A stretch of DNA of 38,287 bases from NCBI GenBank assembly GCA_964654545.1, contig CAZZIU010000020.1, positions 1 to 38,287 on the forward strand. Direction: 5' to 3'. Origin of the DNA: JABMOV01 sp964654545 (GTDB lineage Bacteria > Fidelibacterota > Marinisomatia > Marinisomatales > JABMOV01). A model generated the notes under the pieces. The model was not told the origin of the DNA, searched no databases, and was given only the letters and a program-made list of their open reading frames with translations. Shown here one piece after another: positions 24,265 to 32,752 of the stretch (its first letter is position 1; the number at the start of each line of letters is the position of its first letter). The position numbers and the translations under genes were made by a program.

Positions 24265-25872
24265 ATGGTACTACAATTGATTGACTGGATATGGATTATT
24301 GGTTTTTTTGCCGTGTCACTCCTGGTGGGAGTGAGTGTATCACGAAAAGCAGGAACCAGCAGTAATGAATTTTTCGCATCGGGGAAAAACATGCCCTGGT
24401 GGTTACTCGGTGTATCCATGGTGGCCACCACTTTTTCTGCCGATACTCCCAATCTTGTTACCGATCTGGTTCGCCAGCATGGTGTGGCCGGCAACTGGAT
24501 GTGGTGGGCATTTTTACTTACCGGTATGGTTACCGTATTTATTTACGCCAAGTTGTGGCGTCGATCGAATGTCCTAACGGATATTGAATTTTATGAATTG
24601 CGTTATAGTGGGAAAATGGCCTCCTTCCTGCGTGGATTTCGCGCATTGTATCTGGGTGTTTTCTTCAATGTCATCATCATGGCTTCGGTTCTCCTCGCGG
24701 CAATTAAGATTGGTGGTGTCATGCTGGGACTTACGCCTTTCCAAGCCGTATTCTGGATAGCCCTGGTTGTGGTGAGTTACAGCATGTTGGGTGGTTTACG
24801 AGGCGTCTTAATTACCGATGCCATTCAGTTTACCATCGCCATGATCGGGTCTATTTACGCCGCCAAAATCATCCTTGGGCTACCACAAATCGGTGGGCTA
24901 TGGAATTTATTGCATCACCCTGAAGTGAAAGACAAAATCGCATTTTTCCCGGATTTTTCCAACCCGGATTTGCTATGGACAGTCTTCATCATTCCCTTAG
25001 CGGTACAATGGTGGAGTGTATGGTATCCTGGTGCCGAACCGGGTGGTGGTGGTTATGTGGCCCAACGAATGCTGGCTGCCAAAGATGAAAAAAATGCCGT
25101 GGGTGCTACCTTGCTATTTAATCTGGCACATTATGGCCTGCGTCCCTGGCCCTGGATTATTGTGGCTTTGTCATCCCTGGTACTATTTCCCTCCATCGAA
25201 TCCCTGCAGGTTGCCTTTCCTCAGTTGGACCCCAATATCGTTCGACATGACCTGGCGTACTCAGCCATGCTGACGTATTTACCGTCCGGTATTTTGGGAT
25301 TGGTTGTGGCATCGTTAATTGCAGCCGTCATGTCCACTATTTCTACCCATTTGAACTGGGGTGCTTCCTATGTTGTAAATGATTTTTATATTCGTTTTAT
25401 CCGCCCCGATGCGACACAAAAAAGGCAGGTCTTAATAGGCCGCCTAACCATTCTTATCCTCATGACATTGTCCGCCCTTCTGGCACTACTTTTACGCAAT
25501 GCATTGCAGGCATTTCATATCATGCTGCAGATCGGTGCCGGAACCGGATTGCTGTTTTTATTGCGCTGGTTTTGGTGGCGAATCAATGCTGCCAGCGAAT
25601 TGGCGGCCATGATAATTTCATTTTTGGTAGCNNNNNNNNNNNNNNNNNNNNNNNNNNNNNNNNNNNNNNNNNNNNNNNNNNNNNNNNNNNNNNNNNNNNN
25701 NNNNNNNNNNNNNNNNNNNNNNNNNNNNNNNCTGCTGATCATTTACAATGGATTATTTGCAACCGGTTTCTGGCTTTATGGAAATACGATCCCAGCGGTG
25801 ATTACCACTGTTATTTCCGTGGCTTCTGCTGTTATTCTAACCAGAATATGGTCTAATTTCAGTCTACAATAA
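24265..25872 (+). CDS. sodium:solute symporter (SSS family), with assembly gap
   Basis: Twelve or so hydrophobic segments and SSS-type strings (RKAGTSSNEFFASGKNMPWWLLG, FSADTPNLVTDLVRQHGVAGNW, STHLNWGASYVVNDFY, LQIGAGTGLLFLLRWFWWR) make this a sodium-coupled sugar or organic-solute importer of the inner membrane. Codons 1-455 are read before a run of exactly 100 N (25632-25731) and 46 more after it. The N-run is a placeholder, so true length is unknown; related transporters are about 590-610 residues, suggesting that the gap hides roughly 300 bases. AAGG precedes ATG 24265. Position next to GH97 and a sugar nucleotidyltransferase suggests a sugar substrate. Confidence 0.9.
   Translation: MVLQLIDWIWIIGFFAVSLLVGVSVSRKAGTSSNEFFASGKNMPWWLLGVSMVATTFSADTPNLVTDLVRQHGVAGNWMWWAFLLTGMVTVFIYAKLWRRSNVLTDIEFYELRYSGKMASFLRGFRALYLGVFFNVIIMASVLLAAIKIGGVMLGLTPFQAVFWIALVVVSYSMLGGLRGVLITDAIQFTIAMIGSIYAAKIILGLPQIGGLWNLLHHPEVKDKIAFFPDFSNPDLLWTVFIIPLAVQWWSVWYPGAEPGGGGYVAQRMLAAKDEKNAVGATLLFNLAHYGLRPWPWIIVALSSLVLFPSIESLQVAFPQLDPNIVRHDLAYSAMLTYLPSGILGLVVASLIAAVMSTISTHLNWGASYVVNDFYIRFIRPDATQKRQVLIGRLTILILMTLSALLALLLRNALQAFHIMLQIGAGTGLLFLLRWFWWRINAASELAAMIISFLVXXXXXXXXXXXXXXXXXXXXXXXXXXXXXXXXXXLLIIYNGLFATGFWLYGNTIPAVITTVISVASAVILTRIWSNFSLQ
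25632..25731. other. scaffold gap of 100 N
   Basis: Exactly 100 undetermined bases interrupt the symporter gene. This standard placeholder length means that the real distance is unknown. Coordinates beyond this point are correct for the file but not necessarily for the genome. Confidence 0.99.
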
Positions 25873-25882
25873 AGAGAGAAAA

Positions 25883-26791
25883 ATGCATCAAACAATTGTC
25901 GTACTCGCAGCCGGAATGGGAAGCCGTTACGGTGGGCTGAAGCAACTGGACCAATTTGGGCCATCAGGTGAAGCCATTATTGATTATTCACTCTACGATG
26001 CCTGGCAAGCTGGTTTTGAATCAGTCGTCTTTGTCATAAGAAAACAGATGGAAGAAGCTTTCCGAGATCGATTTGAAAGCAAGTTACGGGGCAAACTTGA
26101 TCTCCATTTTGTCTTCCAGGAATTGAACCGGTTGCCGGCGGGGTTTACCGTCCCAAAAGGAAGGGAAAAACCGTGGGGAACGGCCCATGCTCTTTGGATG
26201 GCCAGAGATGTGGTAAAGGAACCACTCACGGTCATCAATGCAGATGACTTTTACGGCCGTGGTGCCTACCAATTAGCATACAATCATTTCAATAATACAC
26301 CTACCACTGATCATTGTCTGATTGGCTATCAATTACGTCACACCGTGTCTGAATTCGGGTCTGTGTCCCGGGGTGTCTGTGAAGTAGATCCTTCCGGGTA
26401 TCTGAAAGCCATCACTGAGCGAACCAAGATATACGGAAAAGAGGGCGTACTGGGATTTGAGGAAAGCGGGCAGTTTACCCCATTGTCCGATACAACCCAT
26501 GTATCCATGAATCTGATGGGATTTCTTCCTGATATATTTACAAATATTGAACATGATTTCGATCATTTTTTGCGTAGCTACCCGCAAGAACTGAAAGCGG
26601 AATTCTTCCTTCCGCTGGTATTGGATAAAATGATTACCAACCACACAGGAAAAATAAAGGTATATCAAACCGATGAACGATGGTTTGGGGTTACCTATCA
26701 GGAAGATAAACAGCTGGTTAAAGACCAACTCATTTCCCTTGTATATGGGGGAATATATCCGGAAAATTTATGGCGAAATAACGAATTTTGA
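25883..26791 (+). CDS. sugar-phosphate nucleotidyltransferase
   Basis: The 302-residue protein opens with the nucleotidyltransferase signature LAAGMGSRYGGLKQLDQFGPSGE (residues 8-30), the NTP-binding loop, followed by GREKPWGTAHAL and VINADDFYG (metal-binding Asp). It belongs to the glucose-1-phosphate thymidylyl/uridylyl-transferase-like superfamily and makes an activated NDP-sugar; the precise sugar is not readable. It starts ten bases after the symporter stop (AAAGAGAGAAAAATG), so imported sugar may be activated by it. A sugar kinase, commonly paired with this subtype, is missing nearby. Confidence 0.9.
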   Translation: MHQTIVVLAAGMGSRYGGLKQLDQFGPSGEAIIDYSLYDAWQAGFESVVFVIRKQMEEAFRDRFESKLRGKLDLHFVFQELNRLPAGFTVPKGREKPWGTAHALWMARDVVKEPLTVINADDFYGRGAYQLAYNHFNNTPTTDHCLIGYQLRHTVSEFGSVSRGVCEVDPSGYLKAITERTKIYGKEGVLGFEESGQFTPLSDTTHVSMNLMGFLPDIFTNIEHDFDHFLRSYPQELKAEFFLPLVLDKMITNHTGKIKVYQTDERWFGVTYQEDKQLVKDQLISLVYGGIYPENLWRNNEF

Positions 26792-26898
26792 ATAGGATTT
26801 ATGCCGTTGTAACTTTGCCGCGCCAATCATCGATTATTTACACATTGGCTGGTGAAGAAATGATCGATTCATATTTCGGGGGATAAAGGAGTGACCGA

Positions 26899-27891
26899 AT
26901 GAAAACCCCCTTAAAGATTACCCTCATCGTTTTTGCGATATTAATTGTCTTTGTCTCGGCAGCAATAATCCACATTGTTTTCTTTTTACCTAATATTCCT
27001 GTGGACGAATATTTAACCATTGGTCCCACACACGACATGATTACACGTGGGGAATATTTAGCCAATCATGTCATGGTTTGTGTAGACTGCCATGGGACTC
27101 GAGACTGGACAAAATTTTCCGGACCGATGATTCCTGAAACTGAGGGCGTTGGTGGCGAAGAATTTGATGAATCCATGGGTTTGCCAGGAACCTATTATGC
27201 ACCCAATATCACTCCCGCTGCTATTGGTGACTGGACTCCCGGAGAAATATATCGTGCCATCACAACAGGTGTAAGCCGCGATAATCGTGCCCTTTTCCCC
27301 ATCATGCCCTATCCTTATTTTGGGCAATTGACCGATGAAGATATCCATAGTGTAATTGCGTACATACGGCAGTTACCAGCCAGACCACATGCTGTACCAA
27401 AATCCAAAAACAATTTTCCTATGAATATTATTGTGAATACCATTCCCCACATCAGTAAAAAATTAGAAAAGCCATCTTCATATGATTCTGTGGCCTATGG
27501 GAAATACATGGCAACCGCCAGTGGTTGTATGGAATGCCATACACAGGTAGAGCAGGGCCAGATTATACCTGAACGTGCATTTTCCGGCGGCCGCGAATTT
27601 CCAATGCCTGGGTTTGGTATGGTGCGCACCGCCAATTTAACACCGGACATGGATACAGGTATTGGAAGGTGGAATAAAAAACGATTTGTGGATCAATTTA
27701 AATTTTACGATCTGTCAAATTATAATCCTCCCAGAGTAGGGAAAAATGAATTCAATACGATGATGCCCTGGACCATGTATGCCGGGATGACACGGGAAGA
27801 TTTGGGTGCCATATATGATTATTTGCATACATTAGAACCCATTAGAAATGAAGTTGTAAAATTCACTCCCGAAAGTCAGTTACAAGAGTAA
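26899..27891 (+). CDS. membrane-anchored diheme cytochrome c
   Basis: The 330-residue protein has one N-terminal membrane segment (residues ~7-30) and two c-type heme sites, CVDCH at 61-65 and CMECH at 210-214, each at the start of a cytochrome-c domain. Candidate axial Met residues are in PIMPYPYFG and MMPWTMYAGM. The NITPAAIGDWT and NLTPDMDTGIGRWNKKRF strings are typical of the cytochrome subunits of alcohol, gluconate and nicotinate-type dehydrogenases. It should pass electrons in the periplasm to the respiratory chain; no dehydrogenase subunit is adjacent. AAAGGAG precedes the ATG. Confidence 0.92.
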   Translation: MKTPLKITLIVFAILIVFVSAAIIHIVFFLPNIPVDEYLTIGPTHDMITRGEYLANHVMVCVDCHGTRDWTKFSGPMIPETEGVGGEEFDESMGLPGTYYAPNITPAAIGDWTPGEIYRAITTGVSRDNRALFPIMPYPYFGQLTDEDIHSVIAYIRQLPARPHAVPKSKNNFPMNIIVNTIPHISKKLEKPSSYDSVAYGKYMATASGCMECHTQVEQGQIIPERAFSGGREFPMPGFGMVRTANLTPDMDTGIGRWNKKRFVDQFKFYDLSNYNPPRVGKNEFNTMMPWTMYAGMTREDLGAIYDYLHTLEPIRNEVVKFTPESQLQE

Positions 27892-27950
27892 CCTTCATGA
27901 TGACAATGAAAATCCGTAAATTGATATACCACAATTACTAAGGAGGTATT

Positions 27951-28154
27951 ATGAGTCGAAAACAAATGTTTTGGATATTTGGAATTTTAAAGGCTTTAAC
28001 GCTCTGTACTATCATTATTGTCGTATTTCGGGAAATTGGTTCCATTGACGGATTCCGCACCATCGGGGCAGGTACTACTTATATGTTGAGTATCCTGTTC
28101 CCTGCATTTACGTTTATCGTTGACTATCTGATTTTTTCAAAGCACGAAATCTAA
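27951..28154 (+). CDS. small membrane protein of unknown function
   Basis: This 67-residue protein has two hydrophobic segments (about residues 8-27 and 42-63) joined by a loop REIGSIDGFRTIGAGTT, and a short basic/charged C-terminus (SKHEI). A strong ribosome binding site, AAGGAGG, seven bases before the ATG supports translation. I do not recognise a family. It lies between the diheme cytochrome and msrA, so a role in the respiratory or redox context is possible but not shown. Confidence 0.7.
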   Translation: MSRKQMFWIFGILKALTLCTIIIVVFREIGSIDGFRTIGAGTTYMLSILFPAFTFIVDYLIFSKHEI

Positions 28155-28184
28155 TTTTCGCAATGGGTTCGGATTTCACTTAAA

Positions 28185-28709
28185 ATGCCACTGGAACAGG
28201 CAACCTTCGGAGGTGGATGCTTCTGGTGCATGGAGGCTGTCTTCACGCGCATTCCCGGAATAGTGAAAAGTGTTTCCGGTTATGCCGGTGGCACCACCCA
28301 AGACCCAACCTATGAGGATGTATGCCGTGGGGACACGGGGCATGCAGAAGTCATTCAGATAACATTTGATCCGGCTGAAATTCGCTTTGATGATTGTTTG
28401 AAAATATTCTGGGAAAGTCATGATCCTACCACGGTAAACCGACAGGGAAACGATGTGGGAACCCAATACCGATCCGTGATTTTTACCCACGATGAAGCAC
28501 AACACAAGGCGGCACTGGCATCGTTGCAGGAATTGGAAACTTCACAAAAATACAATAATCCGATTGTTACCAAAATAGAACCGCTGTTGGAATTTTATCC
28601 CGCCGAAGAATACCATCAGGACTATTTTACAAAGCATCCCAATGTCCCATATTGTGCCAGCGTTATACAACCCAAGCTGGTGAAATTGAGTAATCTGTTT
28701 AAAGAGTAG
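28185..28709 (+). CDS. msrA: peptide-methionine (S)-S-oxide reductase MsrA
   Basis: The 174-residue protein has the MsrA motif GGGCFWCMEAVF (nucleophile Cys12, with Glu17), GYAGG, GDTGHAEVIQITFDP, FWESHDPTTVNRQGNDVGTQYRS and HQDYF. It reduces methionine-S-sulfoxide using thioredoxin, repairing oxidised proteins. A further Cys in PYCASV near the C-terminus could resolve the disulfide. There is no signal peptide, so it is cytoplasmic. No fused MsrB domain. The start is 30 bases after the small membrane protein. Confidence 0.97.
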   Translation: MPLEQATFGGGCFWCMEAVFTRIPGIVKSVSGYAGGTTQDPTYEDVCRGDTGHAEVIQITFDPAEIRFDDCLKIFWESHDPTTVNRQGNDVGTQYRSVIFTHDEAQHKAALASLQELETSQKYNNPIVTKIEPLLEFYPAEEYHQDYFTKHPNVPYCASVIQPKLVKLSNLFKE

Positions 28710-28733
28710 ATTACACAAATTAAATCAAAAGAC

Positions 28734-28750
28734 GGCTGATCAACTCAGCC
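28734..28750 (-). terminator. terminator hairpin between msrA and the EamA gene
   Basis: GGCTGA (28734-28739), loop TCAAC, TCAGCC (28745-28750) forms a six-pair stem. On the minus strand the stem is followed by GTCTTTTGATTT, a weak U-run, so it may end EamA transcription; it overlaps the EamA stop codon. On the plus strand there is no T-run. Confidence 0.45.
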
Positions 28751-29662
28751 AGTAACTGATTGGTCCCTTATTTTGGTTTTTAGTTGAACCAATACAGCAC
28801 CTACTGTGGCAATCCCCATCCCAATCCCCTGTTGAACCGTAATCTTTTCATCGAGAAAAAACCAGGCCAGAATGGCAATTTGGATGAGCATGGTACCATT
28901 TATAATACTGGATTCCATGGCCTTGAGTGATCGCAAGGTATGGTTCCAAAGAGTGAAGGCAATGGCCGTATTCACCACCGCCAGCCAGCCAAGGTATACC
29001 CAGTTTTTATTGGTAATACTTGGGATTCCCTCTATCAATAATCCAATCCCCAGCAGAATGAAAGCTCCAATACCCATGCTAATAAAGGTAACCACTATGG
29101 AACGAATGGTTTGGTTGCGATTAACTTTTCGTCCTAGAATGGCTGACCCCGAATTGGCCAGTACAGCCATGGACATTACCAAAAATCCCAATCCCTGGTT
29201 TCCCTTGAAGGACACGGGATAGAAATAGGTTAGAATACCTAAAATGAATAGGATAGCTCCGGACCATTGCAAGGTGCTGGGTTTTTCATCAAGCAGTACA
29301 TAGCCCATAGCAGCGACAATGAGAGGAGTAAAATTGAGTACGAGACTGACTGTGACAGCCGGCACCAATGAGAGGCCTAAAAATTGCAGTCCCTGGGTCA
29401 GGGTATAAAATATAATTCCTAACCAGATTAAATCTTGCCACTGATTGGAGTTGAGTTGTTGGATTTCCCTGCGAATATTCTGTTTTAGCAGGTATGGAAG
29501 GAAACATAAAAATGCTAAGGTATATCGCAGACCTGCATATGTAATTGGAGGAAGGTCTGTCAGCTCCCATTTAATGATAATAAAAGAGGTAGACCAAAGG
29601 AATGTTACCAGCAAGGCCTGCAGGACGGCAAATACATGATTCAGGTTTTGCTGTTTGGTCAA
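28745..29662 (-). CDS. EamA-family (DMT) transporter
   Basis: The 305-residue protein has ten hydrophobic segments arranged as two EamA repeats, beginning LVTFLWSTSFIIIKW...LPPITYAGLRYTLAFL and, in the second half, NKNWVYLGWLAVVNTAIAFTLWNHTLR. Drug/metabolite transporters of this family export amino acids, nucleosides or other small metabolites. The substrate is unknown. It begins 28 bases downstream of the metG stop on the same strand, so it may be the last gene of the envC-holB-metG operon. Confidence 0.92.
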   Translation of the reverse strand: MTKQQNLNHVFAVLQALLVTFLWSTSFIIIKWELTDLPPITYAGLRYTLAFLCFLPYLLKQNIRREIQQLNSNQWQDLIWLGIIFYTLTQGLQFLGLSLVPAVTVSLVLNFTPLIVAAMGYVLLDEKPSTLQWSGAILFILGILTYFYPVSFKGNQGLGFLVMSMAVLANSGSAILGRKVNRNQTIRSIVVTFISMGIGAFILLGIGLLIEGIPSITNKNWVYLGWLAVVNTAIAFTLWNHTLRSLKAMESSIINGTMLIQIAILAWFFLDEKITVQQGIGMGIATVGAVLVQLKTKIRDQSVTG

Positions 29663-29690
29663 GAGTTACATATACTTATTCATTATTCAA

Positions 29691-31562
29691 TTAATTGACG
29701 TCGGCCCCACTTCCAATGGTGCTATCATCCAGTGTTACCAAAGTCAGATCGCGTCCTTTTTTTGCTGCCAATAACATGCCATTGGATTCGATCCCTCTGA
29801 TTTTAGCCGGCTTTAAATTGGAAACGAGTACAATTATTTTACCAATCAGTGATTCGGCTGAATAATGTTCGGCGATTCCGGCAACAATCTGTCTTTTCGT
29901 CTCACCCACTTCAACTTCCAATCGCAAGAGACGATCGGCGCCACCCACTTTCTCGGCATAAAGTATTTTGGCCGTTTTCAATTTTAATTTGCTAAAATCA
30001 TCGAAGGTTACAACGTTTTCGGTCACCATGTTCTCTTTCACCATTTGTTTGTCTGATTGTTGGGATGTTTGGTTAATTCTGGGAAACAGGGGGTCGTGTT
30101 TCTTTAACAATGTGCCCGGTTTTAATCCGCCCCACATCAATACGGTATCGGTGTGCTGTAAAATATCCAGAACTTCGTTGGTCCGGCTGGGCATTACCGG
30201 CTGAAGCAATAAGGCACTGATGCGCAACGCTTCCGCAGCCGTGTAGAGTGTCCTTCCTGCTGCTGCCATGTCGGTTTTTACTTGTTTCCACGGAGCCTGT
30301 TGTTCCATATAGCGATTCACACTGCGTACAAATTGGAGCGTTTCCTCGATGGCGTCATTGACCCGCATCGTATTGATAAGATTCCTGACTTGATCAATTG
30401 TTTTTTCCGCTCCCACAATAATCTCATGTTCTGACTCTGTAACCAAACCAGGTTCGGGAATAGACCCGCTGAAATTGCGGCTTATCAAGGTACTCACCCG
30501 GCTCAGCAGGTTTCCGAAATCATTCGCCAGATCACTGTTGTACCGCTTGATAAACGATTCCAAAGTGAAACTGGCATCCTGCCCCAGCACCATTTCACGC
30601 ATGAGATAATAACGTACAGGATCAACGCCATAGTCATCAATCAACTGCAAAGGATTTACCACATTCCCCAATGATTTACTCATCTTGGCTTCCCCACTTA
30701 GCCACCAGCCATGGGCAAAAATGGTGCGGGGTTGCGCCAATCCTGCTGAAAACAACATGGTTGGCCAGTACACAGCATGGGTCGTTAAAATATCTTTACC
30801 TATCAAATGGTAATTGGCGGGCCACCAGGTTGCGAAGGATTCTTCATGGGATAAATAACCTGGTGCAGTAATATAGTTTAAAAGGGCATCAAACCACACG
30901 TAGGTTACATAGTCCTGGTCGAAAGGCAATTCTACTCCCCAATTCAATCGTGTTTTGGGACGGGAAATGCATAAATCGCCTAACGGTTTGCGCAAAAATC
31001 CCAGGATTTCATTCTTCCGGTGTTCCGGTTGAATGAATTCGGGATGGGCTTTAATATGATCCAGCAATGCTTGCTGGTATTTCCCCATGCGGAAAAAATA
31101 ATTCTTTTCTTTCAGCTTTTTAATATCACGAAATTCACCGGATTCCGCTTCTTTTTCCGTAATGAAGCGTTCTTCTGAAACTGAATACAATCCCTCGTAT
31201 TCGGCCATATAAATATCACCACTATCGAAGACTTTTTGCAGAACCTGTTGGACCACGCCAATATGCCGCGGTTCCGTTGTGCGAATAAAATCATCGTATT
31301 GAATATGGAGTTTTTCCCATAATTCAAGAAAGCGCGGTGCCATTTCATCACAATGCTGTTGGGTTGAAATTCCGCGTGCTTCAGCGGCCTGTTGTACTTT
31401 TTGTCCATGTTCATCAAGACCGGTCAAAAAGAAGACTTTTTCACCTGCGGCGCGGTGATAACGGGCCAATACATCTGCTAAAATAGTTGTATAGGCATGC
31501 CCGATATGGGGTTTATCATTGACGTAATAGATTGGTGTGGTGATATAGAAGGTGTTTTTCAT
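29691..31562 (-). CDS. metG: methionyl-tRNA synthetase
   Basis: The 623-residue class I synthetase has HIGH as HIGH (residues 19-22, PHIGHAYT), KMSKS at 293-297, and a C-terminal tRNA-binding (Trbp111/EMAP-like) domain from about residue 520 (FSKLKLKTAKILYAEKVGGADRLLRLEVEVG). The connective-peptide region lacks the CxxC knuckle pair found in the E. coli enzyme, as in MetG of the zinc-free class. It charges initiator and elongator tRNA-Met. Its ATG overlaps the holB stop (31559-31562, ATGA), so translation is coupled. Confidence 0.98.
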   Translation of the reverse strand: MKNTFYITTPIYYVNDKPHIGHAYTTILADVLARYHRAAGEKVFFLTGLDEHGQKVQQAAEARGISTQQHCDEMAPRFLELWEKLHIQYDDFIRTTEPRHIGVVQQVLQKVFDSGDIYMAEYEGLYSVSEERFITEKEAESGEFRDIKKLKEKNYFFRMGKYQQALLDHIKAHPEFIQPEHRKNEILGFLRKPLGDLCISRPKTRLNWGVELPFDQDYVTYVWFDALLNYITAPGYLSHEESFATWWPANYHLIGKDILTTHAVYWPTMLFSAGLAQPRTIFAHGWWLSGEAKMSKSLGNVVNPLQLIDDYGVDPVRYYLMREMVLGQDASFTLESFIKRYNSDLANDFGNLLSRVSTLISRNFSGSIPEPGLVTESEHEIIVGAEKTIDQVRNLINTMRVNDAIEETLQFVRSVNRYMEQQAPWKQVKTDMAAAGRTLYTAAEALRISALLLQPVMPSRTNEVLDILQHTDTVLMWGGLKPGTLLKKHDPLFPRINQTSQQSDKQMVKENMVTENVVTFDDFSKLKLKTAKILYAEKVGGADRLLRLEVEVGETKRQIVAGIAEHYSAESLIGKIIVLVSNLKPAKIRGIESNGMLLAAKKGRDLTLVTLDDSTIGSGADVN

Positions 31563-32752
31563 TCGGTAAATTTAGCCATGCTTTCATGTTGGAGGCTAAA
31601 GCGTGTTGCCCCATGGAGAAAATGCTGTATTCTAATGGTGGCCGCGGTGAAAGCCAGTGCAAGATTCAGATTCTGACGAGGGCTGTGCTTTACCTTTTCC
31701 AATTCGTTCATTATTTCCACAAAATTGGCTACCGGGTATTTTTCATCTGTCACCTCTAAAACCTTCTGCAGTTTTGGTTCCAGGCCAGATTGGAGTGTAC
31801 CGGTTTTCCATTTCGCCAGTAAACCAAACCAGGTTTCTGCCACTGAAATCCGGAAATCAAATTCATTCAAATCACTGCCAGCCAACTTGGTCATTTCACG
31901 AACAAATTGGCGATGCCCTTTCGGATCAGGTGCTATAAGATTATCAATAATAATTGCAACAAATTCCCTCAATTCTGTCACACCCAGGTGACTGAGCCGG
32001 CGGCCAAAATTCACATTGCCCCCGGCCAGTAATGCCACTGTTTTTCTTCCCATTTCGCCAGGTGCATCCGGTATCAATGATTCCAGGATAGATTCATCCA
32101 GGGATGGAAAATGGATGTGCTGACAGCGGGATAAAATCGTTGGCAATAATTCGCTCCTGTTGTCCGTAATCAATACAAAAGTGGTTCGGTCCGGCGGTTC
32201 TTCCAGCAGCTTTAACAGAGAATTTGCCGCTTCGCCCTGACCAGCAGATAGGAGTTGTGCATCAAAAATCACGACTACTCGTCGTCCTTTTTCCACCATT
32301 TTCATGTACAAAACCTGTCGCAGATGTCGGATCGATTGGATGCGTATTCGATTGGCTTTGGGAACCATAATTTTATGGAATGGGTCGGCCGTCTTTTTTG
32401 CTATGGAAGCATGAATGCCATTGACAGCATCCGTATCTAAATCCTGGAAAGGATCGTTGTTGGCATTGGTTGATGTCTTGCCCCGCGGTAAAGGAAACAC
32501 CAGATGCAAATGTTCATGCTGAAGTGTTTTAAACCGTGCACAGGCATCACAATGTCCGCATGCGCCATCTTCCGGCTGTTTGCAATTCAACAGTGCGGCA
32601 AATGATAATGCCACCCCTTCTTTCCCGACACCACTGGGTCCGGAAAAGATATACCCGTTACTTACCTGTCCCGATTGGGCAATTTTTGTCAATCGTTGCC
32701 AAATAACAGGATGAACATTTTCTCCAAAATCAATTATTGTTTTGTAAGCCAT
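31559..32752 (-). CDS. holB: DNA polymerase III delta' subunit
   Basis: The 397-residue clamp-loader subunit has the P-loop-like GPSGVGKE (residues 38-45; Glu instead of Thr/Ser after Lys, consistent with the non-hydrolysing delta' type), a zinc-binding module C57, C65, C68 and C71 (GACGHCDACARF), a degenerate Walker B region RVVVIFDAQ, and the SRC motif (ILSRCQHIHF). It is part of the tau/gamma-delta-delta' complex that loads the sliding clamp. Start is GTG- or ATG-type at 32752, overlapping the end of the upstream envC-like gene by 19 bases. Confidence 0.93.
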   Translation of the reverse strand: MAYKTIIDFGENVHPVIWQRLTKIAQSGQVSNGYIFSGPSGVGKEGVALSFAALLNCKQPEDGACGHCDACARFKTLQHEHLHLVFPLPRGKTSTNANNDPFQDLDTDAVNGIHASIAKKTADPFHKIMVPKANRIRIQSIRHLRQVLYMKMVEKGRRVVVIFDAQLLSAGQGEAANSLLKLLEEPPDRTTFVLITDNRSELLPTILSRCQHIHFPSLDESILESLIPDAPGEMGRKTVALLAGGNVNFGRRLSHLGVTELREFVAIIIDNLIAPDPKGHRQFVREMTKLAGSDLNEFDFRISVAETWFGLLAKWKTGTLQSGLEPKLQKVLEVTDEKYPVANFVEIMNELEKVKHSPRQNLNLALAFTAATIRIQHFLHGATRFSLQHESMAKFTE

